DNA from: Paenibacillus silagei | GTDB taxonomy: Bacteria > Bacillota > Bacilli > Paenibacillales > Paenibacillaceae | Assembly (NCBI RefSeq): GCF_017874735.1 | Contig: NZ_JAGGLV010000016.1 | Location: forward strand, 62,001 to 126,000 | DNA: 64,000 bases | Direction of reading: 5' to 3' | Shown here: in pieces, positions 34,620 through 43,598 of the stretch | Layout: each line of letters begins with the position of its first letter | Numbering within the stretch: position 1 is the stretch's first letter | The notes under the pieces: generated by a model | The model's database searches: none | Told to the model about the DNA's origin: nothing | Seen by the model: the letters and a program-made list of their open reading frames with translations, nothing else | Translations under genes and position numbers: made by a program

Positions 34620-35495
34620 ATGCAAAGTACAAACGGTGAAAAAATATTCTACGGCTTCAACTATCTGCTGCTGACGCTCGCAGGCATTCTCTGTCTGCTG
34701 CCGCTGCTCCATCTGGCCTCCCTGTCCCTCAGCGGCAAGGACGCGGTGCTCTCCGGTTTTGTCACCCTGTGGCCGGTGGATTTCACGCTGAGCTCATACA
34801 CGATGCTCTTTGAAGGAACGCCGGTAGTGCGCGCCTTCGGCAACAGCCTGCTGATTACCCTGGTCGGTGTGGCGGCCAGTATGCTGTTCACCATTTTCGC
34901 CGCGTATCCCTTGTCCCGCCGTGATTTCTACGGAAGACGCACGCTGACGCTGGCGATTGTGTTCACGATGCTGTTCACCGGCGGACTGATTCCGACCTAT
35001 CTCGTGGTCAGCAGTCTCGGTCTGGTGGATTCCTACGCAGCCCTATGGCTCCCGGCTCTGGTCAGTACCTATAATATGATGATCATGCGGTCTTTTTTCG
35101 AGAACATTCCGGAGGAGCTGATCGAGGCGGCCAGAATCGACGGCTCCGGTGAATGGCGGCTGCTGGCGGGGATTATTCTGCCGCTGTCCCTGCCGGTACT
35201 GGCGACGATCGGACTCTTTTACGGCGTGTATTACTGGAACTCCTTCTTCAATGTCATGATCTACATGAACAGCCCGGAGAAAATCAATCTGACCGTTCTT
35301 ATCCAGCAGATGGTGAAGAGCCAGTCCGTCCTGCAGGAGCTGAATACCATGAACTCGCAGGAGGTGGTCAATATTACACCGGAGGGCATCAAGGCTGCCG
35401 GGATTATGGTGATGGTCATTCCGATGCTGATCGTGTATCCGCTGCTGCAGCGGTATTTTGTCAAAGGCGTAACGATCGGTGCGATCAAGGGCTGA
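34620..35495 (+). CDS. Sugar ABC transporter permease, LplC/YtcP type (second locus)
   Basis: Partner permease of 291 residues. The first hydrophobic segment is near residue 13-35, and the EAA loop reads EAARIDGSGEWRLLAGIILP. The C-terminus QRYFVKGVTIGAIKG is almost the same as in the mannan importer. The start has AGGAGG 8-9 nt upstream. It pairs with the preceding product; the ATPase must come from elsewhere. Confidence 0.92.
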   Translation: MQSTNGEKIFYGFNYLLLTLAGILCLLPLLHLASLSLSGKDAVLSGFVTLWPVDFTLSSYTMLFEGTPVVRAFGNSLLITLVGVAASMLFTIFAAYPLSRRDFYGRRTLTLAIVFTMLFTGGLIPTYLVVSSLGLVDSYAALWLPALVSTYNMMIMRSFFENIPEELIEAARIDGSGEWRLLAGIILPLSLPVLATIGLFYGVYYWNSFFNVMIYMNSPEKINLTVLIQQMVKSQSVLQELNTMNSQEVVNITPEGIKAAGIMVMVIPMLIVYPLLQRYFVKGVTIGAIKG

Positions 35496-35551
35496 GCCAT
35501 CACTCTTCATGTCCGCATGTACAAGAACACCACAATAGGAGGGTCATTCAT

Positions 35552-37216
35552 ATGTCCAAACCACTTTGGCTTAGCAAAAAAAGCGCTGCCGGTACAGCTA
35601 CACTGATGCTCGCAATCGCTGTCACAGGCTGCGGCGGCAATAATGCCGCCACGCAGGGCGCAGACGGGGGCAAGGAAGGCACCTCCGGGAAACGCGGGTC
35701 CATCACCGTCTCATTATATGACCGGGGCACGGTGCCTGCAGAAGAGGGAACGATGAACGACAACCGCTGGACGAAGTGGGTCAATGAGAACGGGCCGGTG
35801 AATGTCAAATACATTACGGTTCCGCGTTTTGAATCCCTGCAGAAGTTCAATGTGCTGTTCGCGTCGAAGTCGGCCCCCGACCTGATCTTTGAATTTGATA
35901 CCGCTTACCAGGGACAGCTCTACAACCAGAAGCAGCTCCTTCCGCTGGATGATCTGATCGCAGGCAGCAGTACGGAATATAAGGCAATGCTGGAGAAGTA
36001 TCCGGCGCTCCGCAAGGCAGGCACGATGGCGGACGGCAAGCTGTACACGGTGGGCCGCCCGGTCCAGTTCGGTCCGCAGCATTATCTGTTTATCCGCAAT
36101 GACTGGCTGAAGAAGCTGAATTTGCAGGTGCCCACTACGCCGGAGGAACTGCTGAATGTGGCCAAAGCGTTCACCGAGCAGGACCCCGACGGCAACGGCA
36201 AGGCGGATACGTACGGGACCGGGCTCAGCTTCGTGGCCGGCATTATTCTGAACAACATGTTCGGCACCGGGTTCACGCTGTTCGGCGAAGACCAGTACCC
36301 ATGGGTACTGGAGAATGACCAGGTGGTGCATGACTGGGATCGAATTAAGGCAGCAGTTTCTTTCCAGAAGGCGCTGTATGCGGCCGGGGTGGTGGATAAG
36401 GACTTCGTGACCGATAAGAACGGCGAGAAGCAGAAGCAGGACTGGATCTCCGGCAAGCTGGGCATTTACGGCGGTAACGGGGCCGATGTCAGCACCTATG
36501 AGACACTTAAGAAGAACTCCCCGGAGGCCGAGGTGATTCCGATTGCCCTGCCAACGACGGAATTCGGCCAGTTCAGCCCGACGCTGACCTCACCGATCCA
36601 GATGACCGGTATGGTGAATGCAGCGGCCAAGGACCCTGAGTCCGTCATGAAAATGATTGATTTCATGGTGACAGAGACCTATACCACCACGATCCAGAAC
36701 GGGATCGAAGGGGTCCATTACAAGAAAACCGCCGATGGCCGTGCCGAGGTGATCGACCCGGAGAAGAACAAGAAGGAGCTGGAGTATAACCGCGATATGG
36801 GGATGCTCACCCCGCTTATTGGCAAGAATTACGGGCTGAAGAACAAGGTGAACCCTACACCGGCGGAGCAGGATTTTATCGCAATCTATGAAATGGCCGA
36901 GAAGCTGTATTTGAACCCTGACCGTCCGATTGTCGGCATTACGCAGAAGGCCTTCCTGCCGCTGCTGCCTCAGGAGTTGACCCAGATCAACACCAATGCG
37001 AATAAAACGATTCTCGACCGGGCCATGCAGGCCATCGTGAATTCCGATCCGGCTTCGGTGGACCAGTTCATTGAAGAAGCCAAGGGCATCTGGGAGAAGG
37101 CAGGCGGAACCAAGGTCGATGAATTCTATGCCTCCTGGTATCAGGAGCATAAAGCGGATGCCATTATGCTGAAGGATATTTATGAAATGGGCAAGCAATT
37201 GAGCACGGTAGAGTAA
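35552..37216 (+). CDS. Extracellular sugar-binding lipoprotein (second locus)
   Basis: Binding lipoprotein of 554 residues. The lipobox AVTGC puts the lipidated cysteine at residue 27, followed by a glycine/alanine/asparagine linker. The loop EQDPDGNGKADTYGTG is calcium-site-like and matches the one in the mannan-binding lipoprotein, placing both in the long LplA class. The start at 35552 has AGGAGGG upstream. A longer reading frame from 35153 only overlaps the permease in another frame. It delivers oligosaccharides to the two permeases encoded just before. Confidence 0.92.
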   Translation: MSKPLWLSKKSAAGTATLMLAIAVTGCGGNNAATQGADGGKEGTSGKRGSITVSLYDRGTVPAEEGTMNDNRWTKWVNENGPVNVKYITVPRFESLQKFNVLFASKSAPDLIFEFDTAYQGQLYNQKQLLPLDDLIAGSSTEYKAMLEKYPALRKAGTMADGKLYTVGRPVQFGPQHYLFIRNDWLKKLNLQVPTTPEELLNVAKAFTEQDPDGNGKADTYGTGLSFVAGIILNNMFGTGFTLFGEDQYPWVLENDQVVHDWDRIKAAVSFQKALYAAGVVDKDFVTDKNGEKQKQDWISGKLGIYGGNGADVSTYETLKKNSPEAEVIPIALPTTEFGQFSPTLTSPIQMTGMVNAAAKDPESVMKMIDFMVTETYTTTIQNGIEGVHYKKTADGRAEVIDPEKNKKELEYNRDMGMLTPLIGKNYGLKNKVNPTPAEQDFIAIYEMAEKLYLNPDRPIVGITQKAFLPLLPQELTQINTNANKTILDRAMQAIVNSDPASVDQFIEEAKGIWEKAGGTKVDEFYASWYQEHKADAIMLKDIYEMGKQLSTVE

Positions 37217-37248
37217 CAGATGAATTCAAGCACAGGGGGCGGGCAGCG

Positions 37249-39024
37249 TTGAAGCATGAGGTTAGACAGATTCTCGAAAAAAGCTATGCCGCCGCCTCGG
37301 CGGATAGTGTAATCGAAGCCGGGCTGGTCCGCTATGACCGGCCCGGGCATACCCGGCAGGTCGCTCAGCTGCCGTATTGCCATGAGGCCCGGTTCTCGGC
37401 CGGATTTTATGCTTACGGCACCTTGCTGGGAGAGCTGGATGAAGCGGCAGGGCTGGAGATGCTCGAAGCGATTGCCGCGCTGCAATTCACTGACCCGGAG
37501 CACCCGGATTACGGAGGGTTCCTCTGGTACCGGGAGGAGGGCGTCATTCAGGATTCGAATGCGGCATTCTTTATCCTTATGCCGCTTGTGGCAGTACGCC
37601 TCTGCAAGCCGGATGTATTCCCGGCCAGTCATCTGGAGGTGATGCAGCGGATGTTCCGTCATGCGGCAGCCTGGTTCTCCAGAGAATGCCGGACACCGGA
37701 GCTGTTCTACCCGAACAAGACGATGAGCGACGGGGCGATGCTACTGGCGGTGGCCCACTTCCTCGGAGAACCTGAGTATCTCCAGACGGCAACTGCCTAT
37801 TTCAAGCGGTGGGAGGAATATACGGTCCGCCGGGGCTGGGGCTGGGGAGAGAATATCAGCCTTGTCTATCAAGGGGTGATGATGAACGCGCTGAGCATTG
37901 CCGGTTCTGTGCTGCGGGAGCATGACCGTGAGCTGGCCGGGCGGCTGTCTGTGCAGATGGATGCTCTGAAAGGGCTGCTCCTCTTCCATGACGGAGAGGA
38001 ATTCGTTCCCTCGATCCGCAGCTATAACTTCCGGGGAGAGACTTGGCGGCAGAGCCTGCTGTGGACGATTGCCGGTGTGACCGGGGTCAGCGCTCTGGCG
38101 GAGCAGACCTTTTCCCTTAACGATATGGCGGGGTTCCTGCTGTTTGCGGCAGATTTGCAGCCCCGGGAGAACGCCCCGGCTGCGCTGCCGGTCCCGCGGA
38201 TTCGTGAGGAGCGGATCTTCGATGCCTCGCGTTCCTATACCTGGATCGGGCAGCATACCCGGCTGGGCAGCATCAACCGTTTCCCGGTGATGCCGGGCAG
38301 CTACCAGCATCCGTCCTGGGGGCTGGGCTGGCAGAGCTTCCCGGTCAGCTTCAGCGTGCGGGATCAGCAGGTGTCCTATCTGCGCTGGTATGTGGATGAT
38401 TCCACAGCCGTGCGGACGCATCCGGCGGAGGAGTACCGCAGCGCCTATCTGATGCCCGCATTGTTCGCCGAGCCGCTGTACCCGGAGGTGGAGACGCGCT
38501 CCGCCCAGCAGGGGAATGCGCTGGTGGTGGTCCGCTCGATGACCCGGGTGCATAACCGGGCAGCGGAGATTGCCGATGAATGGCTGATCCACCGCTATGA
38601 CGGCGAGGTGGAAGCTGTAGTGAATACTGCCGGGGACAGGGAATGGCTGGTGATGCGTTACCCGGGCTGCGCGGTAGCGGTCACGGCGCTCAGCGGCCTG
38701 GACTCCAAGGCGGAAGCTCACGCCGTACTGCCTGTTACGGTGGTGCGGGAGGAAGGACGGATCAGGCTCCGCCAGATTCTCTACTCCGGCAGCAGCACGA
38801 TGCTGGCACTGCCCCGCCTGGAAGCGGGCTGGGCGGTGGTATGTCTGGACGAAGCAGCGGAGTCAGCGGATATCCAGAGGTTGCTCGATACGGTGACGAT
38901 TGAGGATACGGTGAGGGATGACCGGGAGGTGCCGCGCGAGCCGTGGGCCTCTATACGCAGCATTGTGCTGACTGCGGGCGACCAGCCCCCGGTTCAGCTC
39001 ACCGTTGATCCATACGCCCCTTAA
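37249..39024 (+). CDS. Uncharacterised 591-aa protein, toroid plus beta-sandwich architecture (putative carbohydrate-active enzyme)
   Basis: I do not recognise a named family. Residues 1 to about 310 are helix-rich with repeated aromatic motifs (FLWYREEGVIQDSNAAFF, ELFYPNKTMSDGAMLLAVAH, RRGWGWGENISLVYQGVMMN), which looks like an (alpha/alpha)6 toroid. Residues about 330-591 are beta-rich with W/Y-rich strands, like the second domain of heparinase II/III or similar lyases and hydrolases. No signal peptide. It begins with TTG at 37249, preceded by AGGGGG at 9 nt. It lies 32 bp after the binding protein and is therefore in the import operon. A role on the imported oligosaccharide, as hydrolase or lyase, is likely but unproven. 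Confidence 0.8.
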   Translation: MKHEVRQILEKSYAAASADSVIEAGLVRYDRPGHTRQVAQLPYCHEARFSAGFYAYGTLLGELDEAAGLEMLEAIAALQFTDPEHPDYGGFLWYREEGVIQDSNAAFFILMPLVAVRLCKPDVFPASHLEVMQRMFRHAAAWFSRECRTPELFYPNKTMSDGAMLLAVAHFLGEPEYLQTATAYFKRWEEYTVRRGWGWGENISLVYQGVMMNALSIAGSVLREHDRELAGRLSVQMDALKGLLLFHDGEEFVPSIRSYNFRGETWRQSLLWTIAGVTGVSALAEQTFSLNDMAGFLLFAADLQPRENAPAALPVPRIREERIFDASRSYTWIGQHTRLGSINRFPVMPGSYQHPSWGLGWQSFPVSFSVRDQQVSYLRWYVDDSTAVRTHPAEEYRSAYLMPALFAEPLYPEVETRSAQQGNALVVVRSMTRVHNRAAEIADEWLIHRYDGEVEAVVNTAGDREWLVMRYPGCAVAVTALSGLDSKAEAHAVLPVTVVREEGRIRLRQILYSGSSTMLALPRLEAGWAVVCLDEAAESADIQRLLDTVTIEDTVRDDREVPREPWASIRSIVLTAGDQPPVQLTVDPYAP

Positions 39025-39099
39025 CCACGCGGTTCAAGCGGCAAGGTTTGCCGTGCCCCGATTGAGATGCAAGCGGAAACGGGGGCGGGAGCACCATAC

Positions 39100-39287
39100 T
39101 TAATTGCACTTTGTACAAGTAAATCGCCCAATGTACCGCCGAATATACGTTTAGCTGTATTTCGTACAACTAAAATCCCCCTATACCCCGCTTCTCACCC
39201 ATTTGGGTGAATTTAGTTGTACAGACTGCAGTTAGAAGACGAAATCCTGCCTGTTCACCGTTTTTAAATGTACAAAGTACAACTATC
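39100..39287. repeat. Four-palindrome intergenic element, copy B
   Basis: Right half-sites start at 39114, 39165, 39227 and 39278 (51, 62, 51). Centres are CTTTG, TTTCG, CAGAC and CAAAG. Unit 2 has arms TTTAGCTGTA/TACAACTAAA. Between units 2 and 3 a small CACCC/GGGTG hairpin marks the centre of the whole element. It lies downstream of the 591-aa gene and 150 bp before the beta-helix gene. Otherwise 39025-39436 shows no gene and no promoter that I could pick out. Confidence 0.8.
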
Positions 39288-39436
39288 GCTGAATGTTCGC
39301 GTCGAACGCAACTCCATAGAGGCCGCATTTAATTATTTCCGTATCTATGGGCTGCATCTATGGAATGAATTCACTGCTTAACTTCGGATGCTCTACCGGA
39401 ACACTATACTTGCTTCCCTACGGAAAGGTGGCTATT

Positions 39437-42400
39437 ATGAGAAAATCAAGTCGGAAACCGTATTTTGTATACGCTATCATTTTGGTTCTGCTGATGGGTC
39501 TGCTCCCGGCAGACCTTGGTTCTGTGGCCCGGGCGGATAGTAATTATAAGCTGGAGGAGACCTTTGAATCTTATAGTCCCGGTGCGAAGCCGGCCGGCTG
39601 GACCATCAAGACGCCGCCGCAGGGGGTGAGCGTTGCTGTACAGACCTGGGAAGGCTACGCCGGCAAGCTGCTGGAGATTCAGCAGGCAGCCAAAACAGCG
39701 GGCAGCTACATTATAAGCAGATCCGTTACGGATGTTACGTACAGAAGCCTGTTAAGCTATTCGTTCAGAGCGGAGCAGACCGGAGCGGTGATCTACCTGC
39801 CCACCCCGCAGAGCGGTTCTGTGACGCTGGTGAAATTTGCCATTAATAATGGTGCGTTCAGTTATATGAAAAAAGGTGCCGGATCATGGACCTCCGTACT
39901 GCCAATATCGGCAGGGGGGTGGTATGACGTACGGGTGGCCCTCGACAGCGGCAGCCATACCTTTGATCTGTCCATTGACGGCAAGCGTCTGCTGACGAAG
40001 GAGCCAATGGCCGAGGGAGGAGCGTTAGCCTTATTCTACATGGGTTTTTATAAGGACAGCATCGGCAAGATAGGTTTTGACGATTTTATTGTAAGCGGAT
40101 ACAAGCAGGCGGTAAGTGCAGCCTTCTCCCAGCAGTCTTACGGGCTGCGAAGAGGGGAGAAGCTGTCCTTGCCGCTCCAGTTCACACCTGCAGATGCAAC
40201 GGATCAGACTGCAGCCTGGTCCACCGGCAGCGAGGAGGTGGCAACTGTGGACGCCAACGGTCTGGTTACCGGCATCCGTGAGGGGGTGACGACCGTTACG
40301 GCCGAGCCGAACGAAGCGCTTCCGGCGGTAACCGCTACGGTAGCCGTCTACGAAGATCCGATCACGGATATTGTATTGGCTCCGCTTCAGCGGGCGGTTC
40401 CCGCAGGCTCCCGTGTGCTGTTACAGGCAACAGTAACACCGGAAGACAATACGGATACAGGCATCCTGTGGGGAACGGAGGATGAGAGCATCGCCGTGAT
40501 TGACCGCTACGGGGAGCTGACGGGGGTAAGCGCCGGAACAACTACCGTGTTCGTCACGGATGAGACCGGAACTGTCCGCGCCGAAGCAGCGGTTACTGTG
40601 ACCGGACGGACTACCGGACAGGAGCTGTATGTCGCTCCGGGCGGGGACGACAACAACAATGACGGCACGGAAGCCTCGCCCTTCCGGACGATTGCCCGGG
40701 CGCAGGCCGAGGTCCGGCAGCTGAATGAGGATATGGACGCTGACATCATCGTCAATCTGCGGGAAGGGACCTACACGCTGACTGAACCGCTGGGATTCAC
40801 ACCGGAGGATTCCGGGACGAACGGATATTTTGTCACCCACCGCAGCTATCCCGGGGAGCAGGCGGCCATCAGCGGCGGGCGGTCCGTCACAGGCTGGACG
40901 GTGTTCGACAGCGCCAAGGGCATCTACCGGGCGAATGTCGGAACTGCCCTTCAGACAAGGCAGCTGTTCGTGGATGGTATCCGGGCAGTCCGGGCCCGGA
41001 GCATAGCGGGACTCGTGAATCCGCTGAAGACGGCAACCGGCTATACCTCGGATAATACGGAGCTGGCCGGGTGGAGCAATACGTCCGATATGGAGCTGGT
41101 ATTCAATGAGCTGTGGACGAATTCCCGGATTAAGGTAGAGTCGGTAACCGCTTCAGGCGGCAAAGCACAGATAGTCCTGCAGGAGCCGGGCCGGAGCGCG
41201 GTCTTTAACCGGGGATTAACCTCGGCGACTGTGCCCGTCTATTACGAGAATGCTATGGAGCTGCTGGATGAGTCCGGGGAATGGTACTATAACCGGAATG
41301 AAGGTATGCTGTATTACAAACCGCGTGCCTGGGAGGATCTGTCCACGGCCGGGGTTGTGGTTCCGGTACTGGAGCAGCTCGCCACAGTGTATGGTGTATC
41401 TGCTGACGAACCGGTGCGCAATCTGAATTTTGAAGGCCTGAAATTTATGTACACCACCTGGAACCGCCCGAGTACGGCGGCGGGACATTCCGATTCACAG
41501 AATAACCATCTGCGTTATCCGTCCATCCCCGATGAGCTGACCGATGCGGCGGTAATGCTGGAGCTGGCCAACACGGTGAATTTCCGCAACAATGAGTTCA
41601 CCAAGCTCGGCATTACGGCGGTGCGGATGCAGAACGGGGTTCAGAACAGCCAGGTTGAGGGCAACCGCTTCTATGATATTTCTGGCAGTGCGTTGAATGT
41701 GGGGCAGCCGAATTCCTCCGACCGGAATATCTACCATCCTGCAGACCACAGGCTGCTGATGAAGAATAATGATGTGCTGAACAATGTGATCCACGACATC
41801 GGTATTGACTACAAATCGGCTTCCGCTGTATCCGCCGGGTATCCGGTGGACATGGATATCAGTCATAATGAAATGTACAATCTGCCTTACAGCGGAACTC
41901 ATGTCGGTTATGGCTGGGATAAGCTGTTCGACGCAGCTACCCGGAACGTGAAGATTCAGGATAACCTGATCTATGACCTTATGGGAATGGGCTTGCGTGA
42001 CGGAGGCGCTATCTACAGTCTTGGACCAACCGGAGCCACCGCAGAGGACAAAAATCTGGTCAGCGGCAACTACATCCGCAACCAGATGGACGGCAATTCC
42101 GCCCTTTACACGGATGAAGGCTCCGCCTACTGGAAATTTGAGCATAATGTGATCGACCTGAAGGATGCTCCGCTATGGCATTCATCGCTCCGTTGGGCGA
42201 TGGCGTATGTGCCGACCATCCATGATGTGGATTTCGTGAACAACTATACAACTACAGACGGCTATACCAACAACGGGCGCAATGTTCTATTTGAGAACAA
42301 TACGGTCCGGCCGGATGCAGAGTGGCCTCAGGAGGCACGCTCGATCATTGATCAGGCCGGTCTGGAGCCGGAATATGCCTCTGCAGCAGAAGGGCAGGTC

Positions 42401-43516
42401 AGCCGCTGGAAGCTTGATCCGCTCAAGCTGACCGCAGGCGGCAGCGGACAGGTCTCCGTCCATGCCATGAACGGCAAAGACCAGCCGCTGGGCAAGGAAA
42501 CCAGCAGCTTCCATTACAGCATTCTCGATCCGGCCGTAGCCTCGGTTAGTAGCGCGGGCGTGGTCACCGGACTGACCCAGGGACAGACGAAGCTTATCGT
42601 GAACATCATTAACGGCTCCATTCTGCGGACAATCACAACGGATGTATTTGTGGGCGATACCTTAGCCACGGTCCGCATGGAGGGGCATGACGGCAATGTG
42701 GCGTATATCCGTGAAGGCACCGACCTGCAATTGCAGCCTTACGGCGAGACGCTGTTCGGCAACCGCGAGGAGCTGGAGGAAGTCACCTATACCAGCAGCA
42801 ATCCTTCCGTCGTCAGCGTAAGCGGCACCGGCCTGTTGACGGGGCATCAGACCGGCTCGGCTACCCTCACGTTATCGGCCGAATATCTGGGCACCATGAC
42901 CCAGGGGCAATATGAAGTTAAGGTGTGGAATGAGGCCAGCCAATACGAACATCCCCTGACGGCGGAACTGCAAGACCCTGATGGCTGGTATGTATCGGCA
43001 ACGGCGAACGGGCTGAAGGAGACCGGGCAAGACAGTCTTACGCTGAGGGCCCCCGGAGGGCATATCATCTACCAGAACCGCAAGTACCAGAATGAGCTGC
43101 TGGATTTCAAGATGAAGATCAATGACAGCGCAGCCTCTACCAACTGGTACGCCCTGATGCTCAATAACCAGAGCAAGGAGCTGAGCTATAGCACCGGCAG
43201 CATGTATCTGGTGGTCATAGGGACATCGGGCATCGAGCTGCACCGCTTCAACGAGGGGGTACGAACTGTGATCTACGGCAAGATTGACGGCCTGACCAGC
43301 CTCGGCGGGCCGGCGATTCCGAATACAGCCATTACCTTCGGGGTGCAGAGCCGCGTTCAGCTGGGCGCTTTTCAAGAGTCCGGGGGTGTGCGTCTGATCC
43401 TGAAGGTGGACGGGGTGCAGATCTTTAATTATCTGGATACCGCCGCAGGGGCGATTGGTGAAGCGGGGTACTTCGGGCTGGTCTCCCGCAATGCGAGCAC
43501 GGAGCTGGGAGATTGA
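39437..43516 (+). CDS. Secreted right-handed beta-helix protein with LamG-like and Big_2 domains (probable polysaccharide lyase or hydrolase)
   Basis: Secreted multidomain protein of 1359 residues. A signal peptide ends near VARA at residue 33. A LamG-like beta-sandwich (about 35-220) follows, then two bacterial Ig-like group 2 domains (about 225-300 and 313-391, each ending in a GLVTGIREG or GELTGVSAG type strand). A parallel beta-helix runs from YVAPGGDD near 395 to about 970, with NNEFTKLG and HNEMYNLPYSG turns. Two more Ig-like domains (about 990-1155) and a C-terminal LamG-like domain complete it. No SLH anchor was seen. Enzyme family is unclear. The start at 39437 follows GGAAAGGTGG. 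It probably attacks the polymer whose fragments the preceding operon imports. Confidence 0.88.
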   Translation: MRKSSRKPYFVYAIILVLLMGLLPADLGSVARADSNYKLEETFESYSPGAKPAGWTIKTPPQGVSVAVQTWEGYAGKLLEIQQAAKTAGSYIISRSVTDVTYRSLLSYSFRAEQTGAVIYLPTPQSGSVTLVKFAINNGAFSYMKKGAGSWTSVLPISAGGWYDVRVALDSGSHTFDLSIDGKRLLTKEPMAEGGALALFYMGFYKDSIGKIGFDDFIVSGYKQAVSAAFSQQSYGLRRGEKLSLPLQFTPADATDQTAAWSTGSEEVATVDANGLVTGIREGVTTVTAEPNEALPAVTATVAVYEDPITDIVLAPLQRAVPAGSRVLLQATVTPEDNTDTGILWGTEDESIAVIDRYGELTGVSAGTTTVFVTDETGTVRAEAAVTVTGRTTGQELYVAPGGDDNNNDGTEASPFRTIARAQAEVRQLNEDMDADIIVNLREGTYTLTEPLGFTPEDSGTNGYFVTHRSYPGEQAAISGGRSVTGWTVFDSAKGIYRANVGTALQTRQLFVDGIRAVRARSIAGLVNPLKTATGYTSDNTELAGWSNTSDMELVFNELWTNSRIKVESVTASGGKAQIVLQEPGRSAVFNRGLTSATVPVYYENAMELLDESGEWYYNRNEGMLYYKPRAWEDLSTAGVVVPVLEQLATVYGVSADEPVRNLNFEGLKFMYTTWNRPSTAAGHSDSQNNHLRYPSIPDELTDAAVMLELANTVNFRNNEFTKLGITAVRMQNGVQNSQVEGNRFYDISGSALNVGQPNSSDRNIYHPADHRLLMKNNDVLNNVIHDIGIDYKSASAVSAGYPVDMDISHNEMYNLPYSGTHVGYGWDKLFDAATRNVKIQDNLIYDLMGMGLRDGGAIYSLGPTGATAEDKNLVSGNYIRNQMDGNSALYTDEGSAYWKFEHNVIDLKDAPLWHSSLRWAMAYVPTIHDVDFVNNYTTTDGYTNNGRNVLFENNTVRPDAEWPQEARSIIDQAGLEPEYASAAEGQVSRWKLDPLKLTAGGSGQVSVHAMNGKDQPLGKETSSFHYSILDPAVASVSSAGVVTGLTQGQTKLIVNIINGSILRTITTDVFVGDTLATVRMEGHDGNVAYIREGTDLQLQPYGETLFGNREELEEVTYTSSNPSVVSVSGTGLLTGHQTGSATLTLSAEYLGTMTQGQYEVKVWNEASQYEHPLTAELQDPDGWYVSATANGLKETGQDSLTLRAPGGHIIYQNRKYQNELLDFKMKINDSAASTNWYALMLNNQSKELSYSTGSMYLVVIGTSGIELHRFNEGVRTVIYGKIDGLTSLGGPAIPNTAITFGVQSRVQLGAFQESGGVRLILKVDGVQIFNYLDTAAGAIGEAGYFGLVSRNASTELGD

Positions 43517-43598
43517 CAGCATAAGCTTATGAATCCGGGTGCGCAGCCCATATCATTAATGAGATAGCCAACATCTGGACTTACAGGGGATGACACCG

